From positions 496,001 to 560,000 of the forward strand of contig JAHLJZ010000006.1 of NCBI GenBank assembly GCA_025602915.1: a stretch of DNA of 64,000 bases, written 5' to 3'. A program made the position numbers and the translations under genes. Positions 1 to 12,600 of this stretch are shown in pieces; the first letter of the stretch is position 1; each line of letters starts with the position of its first letter. Under the pieces are notes generated by a model, which saw only the letters and a list, made by a program, of their open reading frames with translations, was not told the origin of the DNA and ran no database searches. Source of the DNA: Paraphysoderma sedebokerense. Its lineage: Eukaryota > Blastocladiomycota > Physodermatomycetes > Physodermatales > Physodermataceae.

Positions 1-2590
1 TTGCTTCTACTTTCGTCATTACAGATTTTATTAGATCATTCCATTCTTTGCTTTTTCTAGTATTATTTGCCGAAAGCTGTCTATGAAAACGTGAATAGAG
101 ATACATCCAGCCCAATTCCCATTTTATTCGCTCCTTAACTCCTTTCCTATTGGGGGTCCGTGAAAAGTTACTCTTAGGATATAACTCGGGCCGTAATTCG
201 GTGAATCGGTTGAGCCAATCTCCTACATTTGAAACTAAATGAAAGGCGAAAACCAAGTTACGATCGTCGCAAAAAGTCCGCAGCAGTTTGAAAGTCATTA
301 GAGGAAACAATGTCCCGAGTTTTGCTGGATCCGTGGTATACATAAATTGAATGCATATCTGGTCTAAGCATTCAGTAAAAGTGCATACGGAAGTGAGATT
401 TGCGACATCGCGAAGATAAGTGTTGATGATGTTGACGAGCTCGAGATCTGCAGGCGAAGTATCGAAAGGAGACGTGAGGGCGAACGAAAGCTGCTGCGTG
501 AGCAAGTATAAATCTGCACCAATCGAAATCGACTTAAGTAACTGAATATAAATGGCATTTAAAAGAATAAGGCAAACTTTTCTTCACATCACTGACATTG
601 TCTGCGACGTCATTCTTCATTGGATGGACAAGTTCGTTTTCGTTGGTTGTGAAATGAAGCTCTGTGACAACGAACCCATCCGAGCAAAGCAGTTTCACTA
701 AGCGATTGTCTGACTTATTCGACAAGGGTGTCGAACCAGAAGATTGTTTACCAACTCGGACAGCTACGCGAAAGATTTGCTGGTCAGCAGTGATGGAAGG
801 AGTCAGGAGTCTTTCGAAGAAAGTTCCATGCTCTTTTTCGGCATGCCTCCGTACACAATCCAGTATCGGCAGTTGCCAAACTTGTGTAATCTTATCTTCT
901 GGCGTGCTCGCAGCAGTGGATGAGCTAGAATGTACTGGCATAAACTGCATTAGTTGACCGCACCGAGTAATGAATAGTAACTGCCCGCGGGACGTGATTA
1001 ACGTAACGGAAGAGGAATACGAAGAACTATGAAGCGAGATGAAAGAGAACGAAGCGATATCGAGCGATGGGTCTATCGATTTTTCATGTAGACCGCACTT
1101 TTGTGCTAGAATCTGCATTTGTATCATTATTTTTTCAGGCAAAGGATAACAGAAAGGGCAAAAATGGATCTGCAAAGAAATACCTTGCCGACACGAACAG
1201 AATGAGCGTGAATTTTTGGCTCGAACTTAATCAACAGAAAAAGTGACTTGTGAACAAAAGAGTCGTTCAAAGCAATTCCTACAACTTTCCCGGTTAGATC
1301 TACGTTGAGCACACAAGATTTCTATATGTTGTGAAACAGATGGTGGTTATCTTGATAGATCATTATAAACGCTTAATGAGTAGGTACTGTAAATTCAAAC
1401 CTCAAATAATGGATGAAATCGCTCCGCAGTTTTCAAGATACCATCGCGATTGTAAATTTCTTCAAATTGAATATCATTCCACCCCATGTTGTCAAATGCC
1501 GGAGTCTCGCATATATCGTCCAGGAGACAATACCAGGACCGTTGATGGATGGTTGTGCTGATTGTCAAAAGCTCTCTCTCGGCTTCCATCGGTTCTGTAG
1601 CGGCTACGACTTTGGACAAAATTAATCCTTTGGAAGACTTTTTTAAATAGACAATAGTTATGGATTGACGCAGAAATGTTGCATCAATAACCGCATTCTC
1701 TGGAATGGTGGTCTTGATAGATCTCCATTCTCCAACATAGTCTTGCTCGGTCTCATTTCTTTTGTAAAAGTATGAGATGGCATTGTCGGAATGAATTGCT
1801 AGAATTCTTATTCCGTCATTGGATATATATAAGCTTTTCGGAAGGCCTAATTGTTAGTTAATGGTGTTATTAGAAATGGTCGACGCAGAAGGTGACTTGT
1901 CGATTTTGACACAGCGTTGGTACTGCATTGGTTGTACATACCATGCAAATCAGGCGAGGGTAACCTTTGACACGATTTCTGTGATAGGACAAAGAGTTTA
2001 CCATTGGAGAGACATCCAATGACGAAGCTTCCTGTCGTTAGAATTGAAGTGGTATGGAATCAGTGGTTGCTCAAGCAATGGGGCATAGGTACAACAGACC
2101 ATTGTGAGATCCATTCAAGCACGCGATAGATTTCGGATGGATCTTTGCGGCTGCTAACAATGCATTCACTGTAGAGATATCACCCGTTGACCACAACAGA
2201 TGACGGCCGATGTCTTTGATGGTGCTTTTGAAAGGGTTGTGAGCGGCGGAGGAGTTGAGGGATGGCTGGGGAGAGTCGAAGGAGAGGGGGATGATACGAG
2301 AGGGAGGGAGGGAGGGATTGAGGGTGAGCGAGTATTTTGTGTCGGCATGGAGGGTAAATGAGTGCATGTGTGAGTGGCAGTATCGATATAGACTGTATAG
2401 GTTTAGAGAGGGTGTGCTGGGTGCATGTCCGCATATAGTGCATGTAGACAAAGGACTGACCAAGGACGCGTGTCGGTGTTTGGTGACGGGACAATGGAAC
2501 AGAGTGAATCCATTCATCCGCCAGTGAACCACACTGTGAACCACGGGTGAACAAGAGCAATGCCTCGGAATAGATCACGTGATTCATAAA
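1..2590 (-). CDS. Unassigned beta-propeller-like protein, 5' part (3' end off the window)
   Basis: I do not recognise this gene. Its N-terminal part lies within 2590-2096. The exact start is uncertain because the first 200 bases overlap a low-complexity G/A-rich stretch. An exon ends near 2093 before a GTACCTATG donor, and a short exon follows at about 2031-1942. Further coding blocks lie at about 1850-1395, 1312-1127 and 1175-1. The short exon encodes IGCLSNGKLFVLSQKS, and a later exon encodes VTLITSRGQLLFITRCGQL. These alternating hydrophobic strands with a G-x-L-F/L pattern are typical of beta-propeller blades. The part nearest the left edge looks helical (for example VGDWLNRFTELRPELYP). 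A propeller followed by a helical domain occurs in scaffold nucleoporins, Mediator 16 and some Fanconi core subunits, but I see no decisive motif. It is divergent from the neighbouring exchange-factor gene. Confidence 0.5.
2299..2323. repeat. Short GGGA-rich tandem tract
   Basis: A run of about four GGGA units sits inside a wider purine-rich stretch. It lies where the minus-strand gene begins and about 390 bases upstream of the plus-strand exchange factor. It may be low-complexity coding sequence or part of a shared promoter. Confidence 0.6.
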
Positions 2591-2711
2591 TTAGGGTCCA
2601 TTCAGCTTTTTAAGTTTTACATGCAAGGCCCATATTGAAGGCAGCATCAGGTCACCCAGACACATACAGGCACATACGGACTTCTCAAACACATCTATCT
2701 ATTATTCCGCA

Positions 2712-5700
2712 ATGGACACAAGACCCCCGAACAAGGGCTTTGTTTTGTGCTTTGCCCTCCATGACTTTGCCGACCGCTTTCTCGACAGCTCCGATGACTT
2801 CAACCCTGCTCAAGATTTGGTCACCCAGATCCTCAATTTTCTCGACAGAATACAAATACCAGACGATGAAGTGCTGGTGCGTGATGGAAAAGTCTACTTG
2901 ACCACATTGGGGTACAAACTCATAGACACTATCCCGCCGGAGTCCGAACCTCTCCCCGGGATCAATGGAGTTCCGTCCTCTGGTCGAGCAAACGACGGCG
3001 GTGACAATCTAAGATACATTCAAGAGCAGACAATTGTCCAACCTCAAATGCAACGCTTAACTTACCTTCCCGGTAATGCCCAATCAATATACGATACCCT
3101 CCCCCCGCCGCGGAGGAACCAGTCTCTTCGGAACCAAAATCTACAGGGCGACAATCAGTTCATGAGGCAGAATGGAGCAAATAGTGACGAAGAAGACTTT
3201 TTGGACAAAGAGCTCAGACTCTTGAATGAGGCTGCCCAAACTATTCAACGTGCTTACAAACGCTACAGTACATCAGATGAATTGCCTGCAAACTCGGCGG
3301 AAGCGGCCGACCCGTCTCAACAAGAGTCGTTGCAGCGAAAGAAATCTATCAGCAGACTTAGGCTAGCAACTTTGGAAAGGGCCAATAAGTCTTTGGATCG
3401 CAATCCGGGGACAGCGAATGGTGGTGCCGGGGACATTCAATCTAACGCGGTTCAGACTACCGTTGTCCAACCCGCTAAAGTTGAAATGATTCAATATTTG
3501 AATACTCTATCTAGGGCATATCGAGATTCCCAAGCCCCAAATGTATGTTTAATTTTTGAAAACTACATATTCCCTTTCCTGAGGTCTTACAGGTTTCTCT
3601 GTAGTTCAAAGATGATTTTGACTCGATGTTGAATTCTCAAACAACCTTTCGATACTCCCTAATGATGAACAACGATTACGGAGATCGTAGAGACGACTCA
3701 GACGACGACGATGTGGCCATTCGGAACGACTCATATCGAGATTACGACCATGCAAAGTACGGAGAGAATGTGCTCAACTGGTCGGTTGATTTTTCTTCTT
3801 AGCGCGACTGAACTTCAGTAATAACATGCTTTTAGGATGAGCCGTGTTGCCCGATCACCGCTTCCGTCCCACAATAGTTTTATCAGCGCCATTCGAAATG
3901 GAGATATCCTTTGCCGATTAGCCGCTGCCATGAATGTCAAAGCCCCCGAATGCGAATATGCTGATGAGGGCGATGCCTACACCATACATAAAATAATCTA
4001 TTTCCTTGAGTCATGCCGGTCGGCCGGTGTCAACGAAGAAGATATGTTTGCTATCACTGATCTTTTGTCGAATGGTGACGATTTTACCGGAATTATACGA
4101 ACGTTGATGGCTTTTGACGAGCGAGCTCGACGTCTAGGTTTTCAAGGTCCACCTTTCCCCTCCCCTCCTCCCAATATTTTCAACTCCTTATCCCCCTCGG
4201 CAAAGCCGTCGGCAGAACCGCGATATCTTGAAAACTTACCAAGCTCAAATCGCACTTCTTCGAACGAGCGCTATGTCGAAGAGAAATTGATTGAACAACC
4301 AAAAATTCAACGATTTACTTTCGTTCAAAATCAAACTCTACAGCGACCAGCGGGAGGTAAAAATGAAACATTATATTCCAACAATCGACCAAAGTCAACT
4401 GGAGAGTTGAAGCGAGAACACATTTTGCAGCAAATCATAAGTAGCGAAAATCTTTTCGTCGGTGACTTGCTGATAGCGGTAAAAGAGTTCAGGAAAACCA
4501 GAGAAAATCCGGGTGGGTTATCTCAAGCTGACATTGTTGCGTTATTCAACAATGTCGAAGAACTATACGATATCCATCAAGATCTGTTCAAATCGTTTGT
4601 TTCATTACCAGAGAATGCTAGTGCGTCGGTGGCGAATATTCTTTTGGACTTTCTTGATCCATTATCTCATGCTTATCTGACATTCACCACGGGAACGTAT
4701 GCGACATTAAACGTTTTAGAAAAGCGGGTAGAAGACCGAGAGCTGGATAAATATTTGGAAGATTTTATCTTCAGTTCCGACTCTAACGGCATATCACTGG
4801 AATCTTACCTTCTTCGCCCACTTGATCGGCTCGAAGAGTACGAGAAACGATTGAAAGATCTCAGCGACGTTACACCAGCAGACTCTCCGAGCAAGAGAAT
4901 GATACTCACTGCAATGGCGGAACTCCATAATGTTATTGAAGATATCGAGAATCAACGCAAGAAAATGACCACACGCCGAACTGCCACTCCGTCGTACCTT
5001 ATTCCTTCCGTCTTTGCACAATTCACGGATCCTGATAATCTGTTAAATCAACGTATTGACATTCAAATGCTGGAATCCGAGGGGCGAAAGTTTTTGTGCC
5101 AAGGATCTGTCTGGGAAGTTATTAATCTGAATGAAGTAAAAGTACGAAGTTTACTTTTATTCAATGATATTCTGGTAATAGCGAAAGAACTTTCAGACAC
5201 GAATACTGGAAGATTTGAAGTTCGCCAAGTCATTGACTTGCGAAATATTGTTATTCGAGAAAATCGTGAAAAGTCTCGCAAGGGTTTGAAATTACGACCG
5301 ACTGTTCTCTCCGCAGTCAAAAAGTTTAACATGAATCCAAATAATGCAATCGACTATCTCATTATGAAACGCATACTTGAAGACAATCCTGGTAGTGTTG
5401 CTAGCTTTCTACATAAAACCCCTGGACTATCTAAGCGTCAAGTTGGAAAGTTTATTGGATCTGGAGAAAATCATGAAATACTCGTTCAATACGTCAAACG
5501 ATTTGGCTCTGTTTTTGCCGGTCTGCGAATTGATGAAGCTCTTAGGCTATTTCTTCTGTGTTTCCGTTTACCCGGTGACGCTCAATCCCTCGATCGCATC
5601 CTTAAAGTTTTCGCTTCGCATTACTACACTATGAACTCTCAATATCTTACTTCTGAAAAAGCAGCTCTGAAGCTTGTTTTTTCCCTCATCATCTTGAACG

Positions 5701-6371
5701 CTGACTTACATAATGAAGCTATTCCTGCCAACCGAAAAATGTCACTTGCAGATTTCATTGATAAGCTCCGTTCTACTGATCCGGCGTTAACATCTTTAGA
5801 TCCTACAGTTACCATCCACCTTCCGACCGAGATGTTGAGAGACATGTATGATTCAATTGCCGAGGAAAAGTTGGCAATGGGATCTGACGATGATACTTCA
5901 AACTCAAAACTTGAAATTGATATTCAGTCTATCCCATCCAAGATAACTATTCAAGAAACAACAGACTGGGTTTCAGTCTCTATTCCTTCGCTTGATCCTT
6001 ACTTGAAATTGAAAATCTACGCTCAAGATATTCTGGTCGATCCGCCAGTATTAACATTTACAAAATCACCGACTCAATATTGTAAATTCACAGGAAAAAG
6101 TATTGGTAGGAAGAAAGTATATTTAGCTCCGACTGGCAAATCCGCGGGAAAGTACCAATATGTCATTCCGCAGACCATTATCGTTGATCCTCCTTACATG
6201 AAACACACGTTCTCATTGGAATACTCAGCTCAGGATAAACCTAACGGAAACGACATGAATGGACGAAGTGGCAGTGGGACTTCGTACATGTTCTCAGTGG
6301 CCACGGAGGAGCAGAAGGAAAGGTGGATTTCCTATGTTATTAGCGCCTTGGAAGATGTACGGCGGCGATAG
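2712..6371 (+). CDS. Multidomain Rho/Arf exchange factor: IQ-CH-DH-PH-Sec7-PH
   Basis: Three exons are read: about 2712-3543, 3604-3780 and 3836-6371, giving about 1180 residues. The first exon has an IQ calmodulin-binding motif (AAQTIQRAYKRY). The exon 2/3 join rebuilds a calponin-homology domain (NSFISAIRNGDILCRL). A DH RhoGEF domain follows at about 4400-4980 (LKREHILQQIISSENLFVGD), then a PH-like segment at about 5070-5300 that seems short at its C-terminus. A full Sec7 ArfGEF domain lies at about 5330-5870, with motif 1 FRLPGDAQ and motif 2 FSLIILNADLHN. A C-terminal PH domain ends in a Trp-containing helix. Such a protein would activate both a Rho-family and an Arf-family GTPase at membranes or actin sites. 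The catalytic glutamate of Sec7 motif 1 is aspartate here (codon 5577-5579). Domain calls are strong; the dual activity is inferred. Confidence 0.88.
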
Positions 6372-6629
6372 GAATGATTGAATGGTATCAAAAACTGGAA
6401 TCTGTAACATAGCATATTGTAAAAATCATTGTAAACTCGCCATACCCATAGAAGTTACATAAATTATTTGGAAATCCCAAATTCATACTCTGTGTTAATC
6501 TATAATACATGTTTCGTACTGTACATCGGTACTTCAATATGTTGTTTAAATTAATTGAACAAGTTGTATGTACAAAACAAAAGCAGCAGCGTTTAAAGAA
6601 CAATTGCGTCGACCGAAAATCTTCTAGTC

Positions 6630-9600
6630 CGTTTTGATCGCTTCAAATGGCGTGCCTCGATTAAATAATTTTGGCCAGAAAGCCCAAGTGGCACAACCAA
6701 GTGCTGTATTCCGAGGAAAATGTCGCAACATAGATTAAGTTAGAACCGTACCACCCAGGATACTGCCAGATTAGGTGGATTACGAACCGCGTTGAACAGG
6801 TTGACCTGCTTTGACAGTCTCTGAGGTAAGGAATAAAATTCGTACAGTAATGGCAACGTCTCGAGTAACCAAGGAAGGAATTTCGAATCATAATTTACAA
6901 TCTCAGTCCATAAATTAAAAATTGACGTAACAGTGTCATCGAGCCACTAAAAGAAAGCGCCGCAAGGCACAACTCTCTTCAGCATCCGCAAGTATTACTC
7001 AAGAAAAAGATTCGGCATACCTCATCACGGTTTAACTGATTGATGTCGACAACAGGAGGTCGCTGACGTTGGGGATTAATATTACAACTTGGTATGTCGT
7101 TTTGACACAGCTCTAATTCTGCAGACTGGAATGACAACCCTGCATGTTCAAACTGGATCAGATATTTGTCCAGGAATTGTGATTTTCGGATGGTGCGATG
7201 ATGTGAAAGATAGTATGAATGCGAATGATGAATGATACAAGAGAGAAATTGGGTATAGTGTTTTTGAAATGAATCCAGCCGGCGATCTATTGAAAGTTAA
7301 TTGAGTTTGTAAGCGCTGTGAGCGGACGTGGGGGTAGCGGAACTTGGGCAAACACAAACCTGATGGCATTAACAAAGAAAGTGAAGATACTAACGAAGTC
7401 AAAGTAGCAATCAAAGAAAACGTTGCTTTCGCAAGGATAGCGATTGATGGGGAGATTGAATCCTGGAGAAGGAATTGTTCGTCAATTTATTAAGCAGCAA
7501 GGGCAAGGTGGGACGCACTTACCGAGATTGACAAAACAACTTGAGCCACTACTTTTATGATCAAATAAATTTCACTACATACGGCAAGAATAGCTGCGGG
7601 CTGGTGGCATTTTCTCAACTTCAATATATCTTGTTGGATGAAGCAGTACAACACCTGGAGGAACTGAGTAGCGACGGACGCAAGTAACCAAAAAGAATTG
7701 TTTTGAACCGGCTCACGTAGGAAGGAATTGTAATACGACATCACGAATGTCTTTAGGATAAATAAACGGAAATTGGAGAGATCGTTTGACCTAGGGACAG
7801 GGAAAAGTCAACGAGAGTTCCTCTTTATTTGGATTTCGTCGTATAATGATATCGTACCATTCATCTACTGTAATCGCCGTCAGGGCAGAGTTCCTCAAAG
7901 CCTCCGCGAACGCTATCAAGCGACTTTGTTTATGCATCGCGTTCAATTCTTCAATAGTAATATCTTCAAATTCGGCTCGAAACAAACTGATAACCGAATC
8001 ACGAGTTCGAATATCCTCAACCCAGAAGGAAGTTGTACCAATAGACCGAAGCTGGTGCGTCAAATGAGCAAAGCCGCTGAGAATGATGAATTGTTGAAAT
8101 GTGAGTAAATTGCAACTATACCGATTCGACAGGAACAAGAAGATGGAAAGATAAGGGAGACGTACATTAAAGACTTAGAACTGAAATAAGTGATGTTTGG
8201 ATGTACAGGGCCCCAGAGAACAGTCGAAGATGATGAGTCGTAAATAATATTTGAGCAATGCTCAAAGAGCAACTCGACCACGTCGAAACAAAATTGGGCA
8301 TATTTCGACGAGTCATTCGAATGATGTTCCGTGGAATCCTTTCACGACATATGCTTGTTAGTGAAATGAACCGCAATATTGAAAGAAACTAGCGGCGGTA
8401 CCTCAACAAAGCCACGCATACGATCGCATAGCTTTATGATGATGTCCTCGTATTGCCTCTTTAAAATACTAGACTCGGATACGGATCTAGCTCGAGTTTC
8501 AAAGAAAATTTTCCCCATATTTTTAAATATTCCTATTAATTAATGTTGTTAATTCAATATCAAGTACGACACTGGAATGAAACGATGAACCTCGTAAAAG
8601 TTTCAGACGTGTTCTTTTGGTTGAATCATTGAGATCTGAATGCCGTGATGAGGTGGCAAGATTGCGGAAAAATTCAGAGTGTTTCGGATGTTTCAATACC
8701 AATTTTACCAAATCCCAAGAGGGAGCACAGCGAGGTTTTATCAATGCCGTGAAAACAAGCTCATTGATTTGTCCCTGATATTGCTGTACCGACAACGTTA
8801 CGTCAGACATAGTCGTATTATCAATCGCACGACATGTGTTTCTTACCTCATAATATGTGGGGTCCAATTGCAGCAGTTTATATGTGAAGTATACACACAG
8901 CTCATGCTTCTGGTGAATTTGACCCATGATGAAGGGGAGCTGGCTATACTGAGTGATGAGATTCGTTTCAAGCTACAAGAGGTGATTGAAGAAGGTGTGA
9001 ACAACAGTTTGAGCAGAATTGGAGATTCAAAACACTTGTAGTTCTTACAGTATGATCTTTTTCCCTAAACAAGACAGCGAGCTCGGCAACACACTCCAAC
9101 GCACTTCTGGCGACCTCGTCATTAATTTTTGGCAATTTCGATGCTTTCGGTACTGGATAATTTAATCGTACTGTGTGACAAATCGGAGCCGTATGAGCTA
9201 ACATAAAACCACATGAAAAGCAAAAATTACAACTAACATATGGTGCCTAATTTTGCTGATACGATATCACTTAATAATGGAACCAATACTGATTTTAAAT
9301 TCTATGCAGGAATCGGTAATTCGATTGCCGTCGTTTTAGTATGAAGACAGTTGTAACACAAATCGCAACAAAGCCAAACCTCGACCGCCAATTCCTCATT
9401 TGGATTATCAGTATTAATATTCACATCCATGAGATCATCCCAATCGAAATGATCACTAAACTGACTATCTCCGATATCAACGTCAGGGCAGTGGGATATT
9501 CCAACCTGGCTAGTCAACGTCATCGAAGATTTTGATTTAGAAAGTTCAGATATGAAAGTTGAGCAAAAAGATATAACGGCGCCAAGTAAAGCGTTTGGCG

Positions 9601-12600
9601 GGCATTTCTCCAGTCGTATGATTTCGAGAAAATCTGATTAAATATAGATGTTAACGTAAGCGATCAAACCGATGACAACTCTGTTGACATGAGTGAACAA
9701 TAAAAGAAAAAAGAATAATTCACTGAAAATGAACGTCTGGAACAAGATAAGAAGTTCAACAGACCACCAGATAGCAGGGAATGCTCATCGCACAACAAAA
9801 ACGGCTTTAACCTATTCTGCCATTTAAGTAGCCTCTCTAAATTACTAAATATCATCACCAATACATTCATCTTTTCTTCATTTTTGTCTGCGTTGAATAT
9901 CAAGGATTGGCCCTCGTTGATTGTCCTGTTCCATTCATCCGATATGATTTTGATGTACCCGGACAAAGCTTGAATAACCGGCTGAAGACTAAGTCCACCA
10001 ATTAGGTTCATTTTAGCATGTATCATCCATGAGGTGATGGAAATCATTCTAGCTTCGTCAATACTTTCAGGAAAGTTACATAGATTGATCATCATACGGT
10101 TGAACTTCGAATATCTATCCGCATCATGGACAGAGAATATTCGAATGCAAAGTAACAATAAACTGTATCGATTGATTAGTGTTGTAAGAGTGTGGTTACA
10201 TGATGCCGGCACCGTAGATGAAGGTCTAGGAAGAGTAACAGAATTGGTGGGTAAAATCTTCATTTCGAGCTTCCGCTTGCTACGTCTATGGTGTTCTGTG
10301 GAATCCGGTACTGACAAGTTGAGATGAACAATCTTCAAGAATATGCTCATTGCCGAATCATCGGCCGATATTGCTAGCTCAGTAACAATTGGGGCGGACG
10401 TATTGGTTGACATGACAAGGTCCCGCCAATACCGAGGAAACAGGATTTCATCGTGAAGCCGCTTATTCCAACGAATACCTTCTAGATCTAAGTTCTCAAA
10501 CATCCTTTTTTGAAACCATGATGCAATCAACAATACCGTGCCAACATGAGGTTGCCAATTCCAATGAAAAATCAAGGAATGGTATCGTTCTAGAATTGCT
10601 CGTATGCCATTGTCTCGTAAATCTCTCCCTATCCGTCTTCTACTTTCTGGCATATGGTGAATGGTCCACTTTTGCAGTTCGTCTTCATTTAGAGACCCCG
10701 ATACAACAGAATTTTTTAACAATCGGTCGATCAAGTCCCACTCATCTGACGCTTTATGAATATACACACTGATTTGTAACGAATGTGAAGGTTGAGATGA
10801 AATCGCAAGGTTTGCGTCGAACTGAGAAATCCGTAGCATGTCGAATACTACTTTCCATATCGATTCCGATAACCAGGCGTATTTAAACGAAGTTATTTTC
10901 AGCGGAGGTACCATTACAGTTGGTAAACCGGTTAATTGAAACTCAGAATCATTCATTATGTAGTCCACTGTTTCCTTAAGAATGTCCCATGAATTTCCCG
11001 GTCGGCCAAAGTCGTCGGAGTAGGACTGCAATGCTGCTCGGTACGCAAACAAATCTATCAGTTTGACGGCGAGAACCCACAGCTCATTCAACGGATCCAA
11101 GTTCCATTCCCGGATTGTATATTCTGCTTGATTCTTATCCATGCCGTGGAAGATGACACCCAAATCGGGTTCGCCCAAGCTCAGAATAATCATTTGCCTG
11201 AACAACTGTTTAGAGAAAACAGGAAAACTGAATGAATCGAGTAGAGTGACTGTATTTGCTCGGGAAATGTCATCAGAGGGCAGTTCTGTGTCCTCGATAA
11301 CGATGTTTGATGAAATGAGATAGGCCCATTCGAGGAAATAAGAGAGCAATTTCGTGTATATTTGAAATGCCGCAAACTTGCGAAGTCTCATTCGGGGTGA
11401 GGTAGAAGCACAGAAATGATAGAATCTATCATAATCGCCGAACTGATTTATCCATTCTTGCATAGACTCGTACAGCCGTTTTACAAAAGCGAAAACAGAT
11501 TTTGAGCTGCGGTGACTATTGACCTGTTCGACATTCTGTTGACCCCCAAACGGGGAGTGGGCACTTAACGAAACGATATAAGCTGAGATGAATGCTCCGA
11601 ATTGAATGACTTCTTCCAGACACCGTTCAAGTAGCTGCCTTGATTTCGAAAACCTGCAATTCGAGGAAGAACTTTCAAGAACAGATACACCAATTTCATC
11701 AAACCACGAAGGTAGCAACGACAAAACAGTTTCGTGGTCCTTTAGAGAAATCGAGGCTTGAAAAACTTCCCATCGGGCTTCAACTCTGGAGGACTTTGAA
11801 GTCGCTCGGACATATGAAGAGGTATCGGGACTGAACGAACATTGACCCGAGCATGAGGCAATCAAATTCATTCGTGATTTGAAGGAGGCGGCACATTGAG
11901 TTCCAGCTGCCAAAGGCGCGACGGAAAAGTGAAGGGGAAAGTAATTCGACAGTTTGTCAATTTTTCGAGACGATGATGATTCGGCAGTGAGGAAATCGGT
12001 TATAGACTGTTGGTGTTGTCTTTGTCGCGGTTTTTGTACAGCTATATGATCTGACTCAGTCAGACCTTGATTGTGAGCTGGCGATTTATCCGCATCAACC
12101 TCTCCTATTCCGAACTCATCATACCGGCATTCATAGTCATCATCTTCATTGTCATCGGTTCTAAAGTTAGATTCGTACCATTCCCTCTCCGTCGTAGCAA
12201 AATTGTTCCGTCTCATTGGTGCTTGTTTTACACGAGCTGTTCGACGTGAACTAAACGTCGTTGCTTGTCCTTCAGTGTCATCACATGTTAAATCAACGAT
12301 ACCTTCGGTACTAGTACGCCGGTCGTCATTTTTCGTTTCATCTCTCGCTATATCCGCAAACAACCGTTTGAACACATCCGATGGCTTCCCTCGGGATTTA
12401 ATGGCTTTTTTCTTTTGCCCCGGTTCCGAGCGAATGATAGCCCTTGGTTGTCTGGATTTTATTTTGATGAGAGCACGGTCCAGATTTTGTTGTTTTGCAG
12501 TGTAATTTTTAGTCATCGGACGCGGAGGTTTGGTGGTATTCCAATTTTCCAGAGCGCGGCCATATGCTCCTTGTTGGGTACTCTGCTTTGAACCGTCCCG

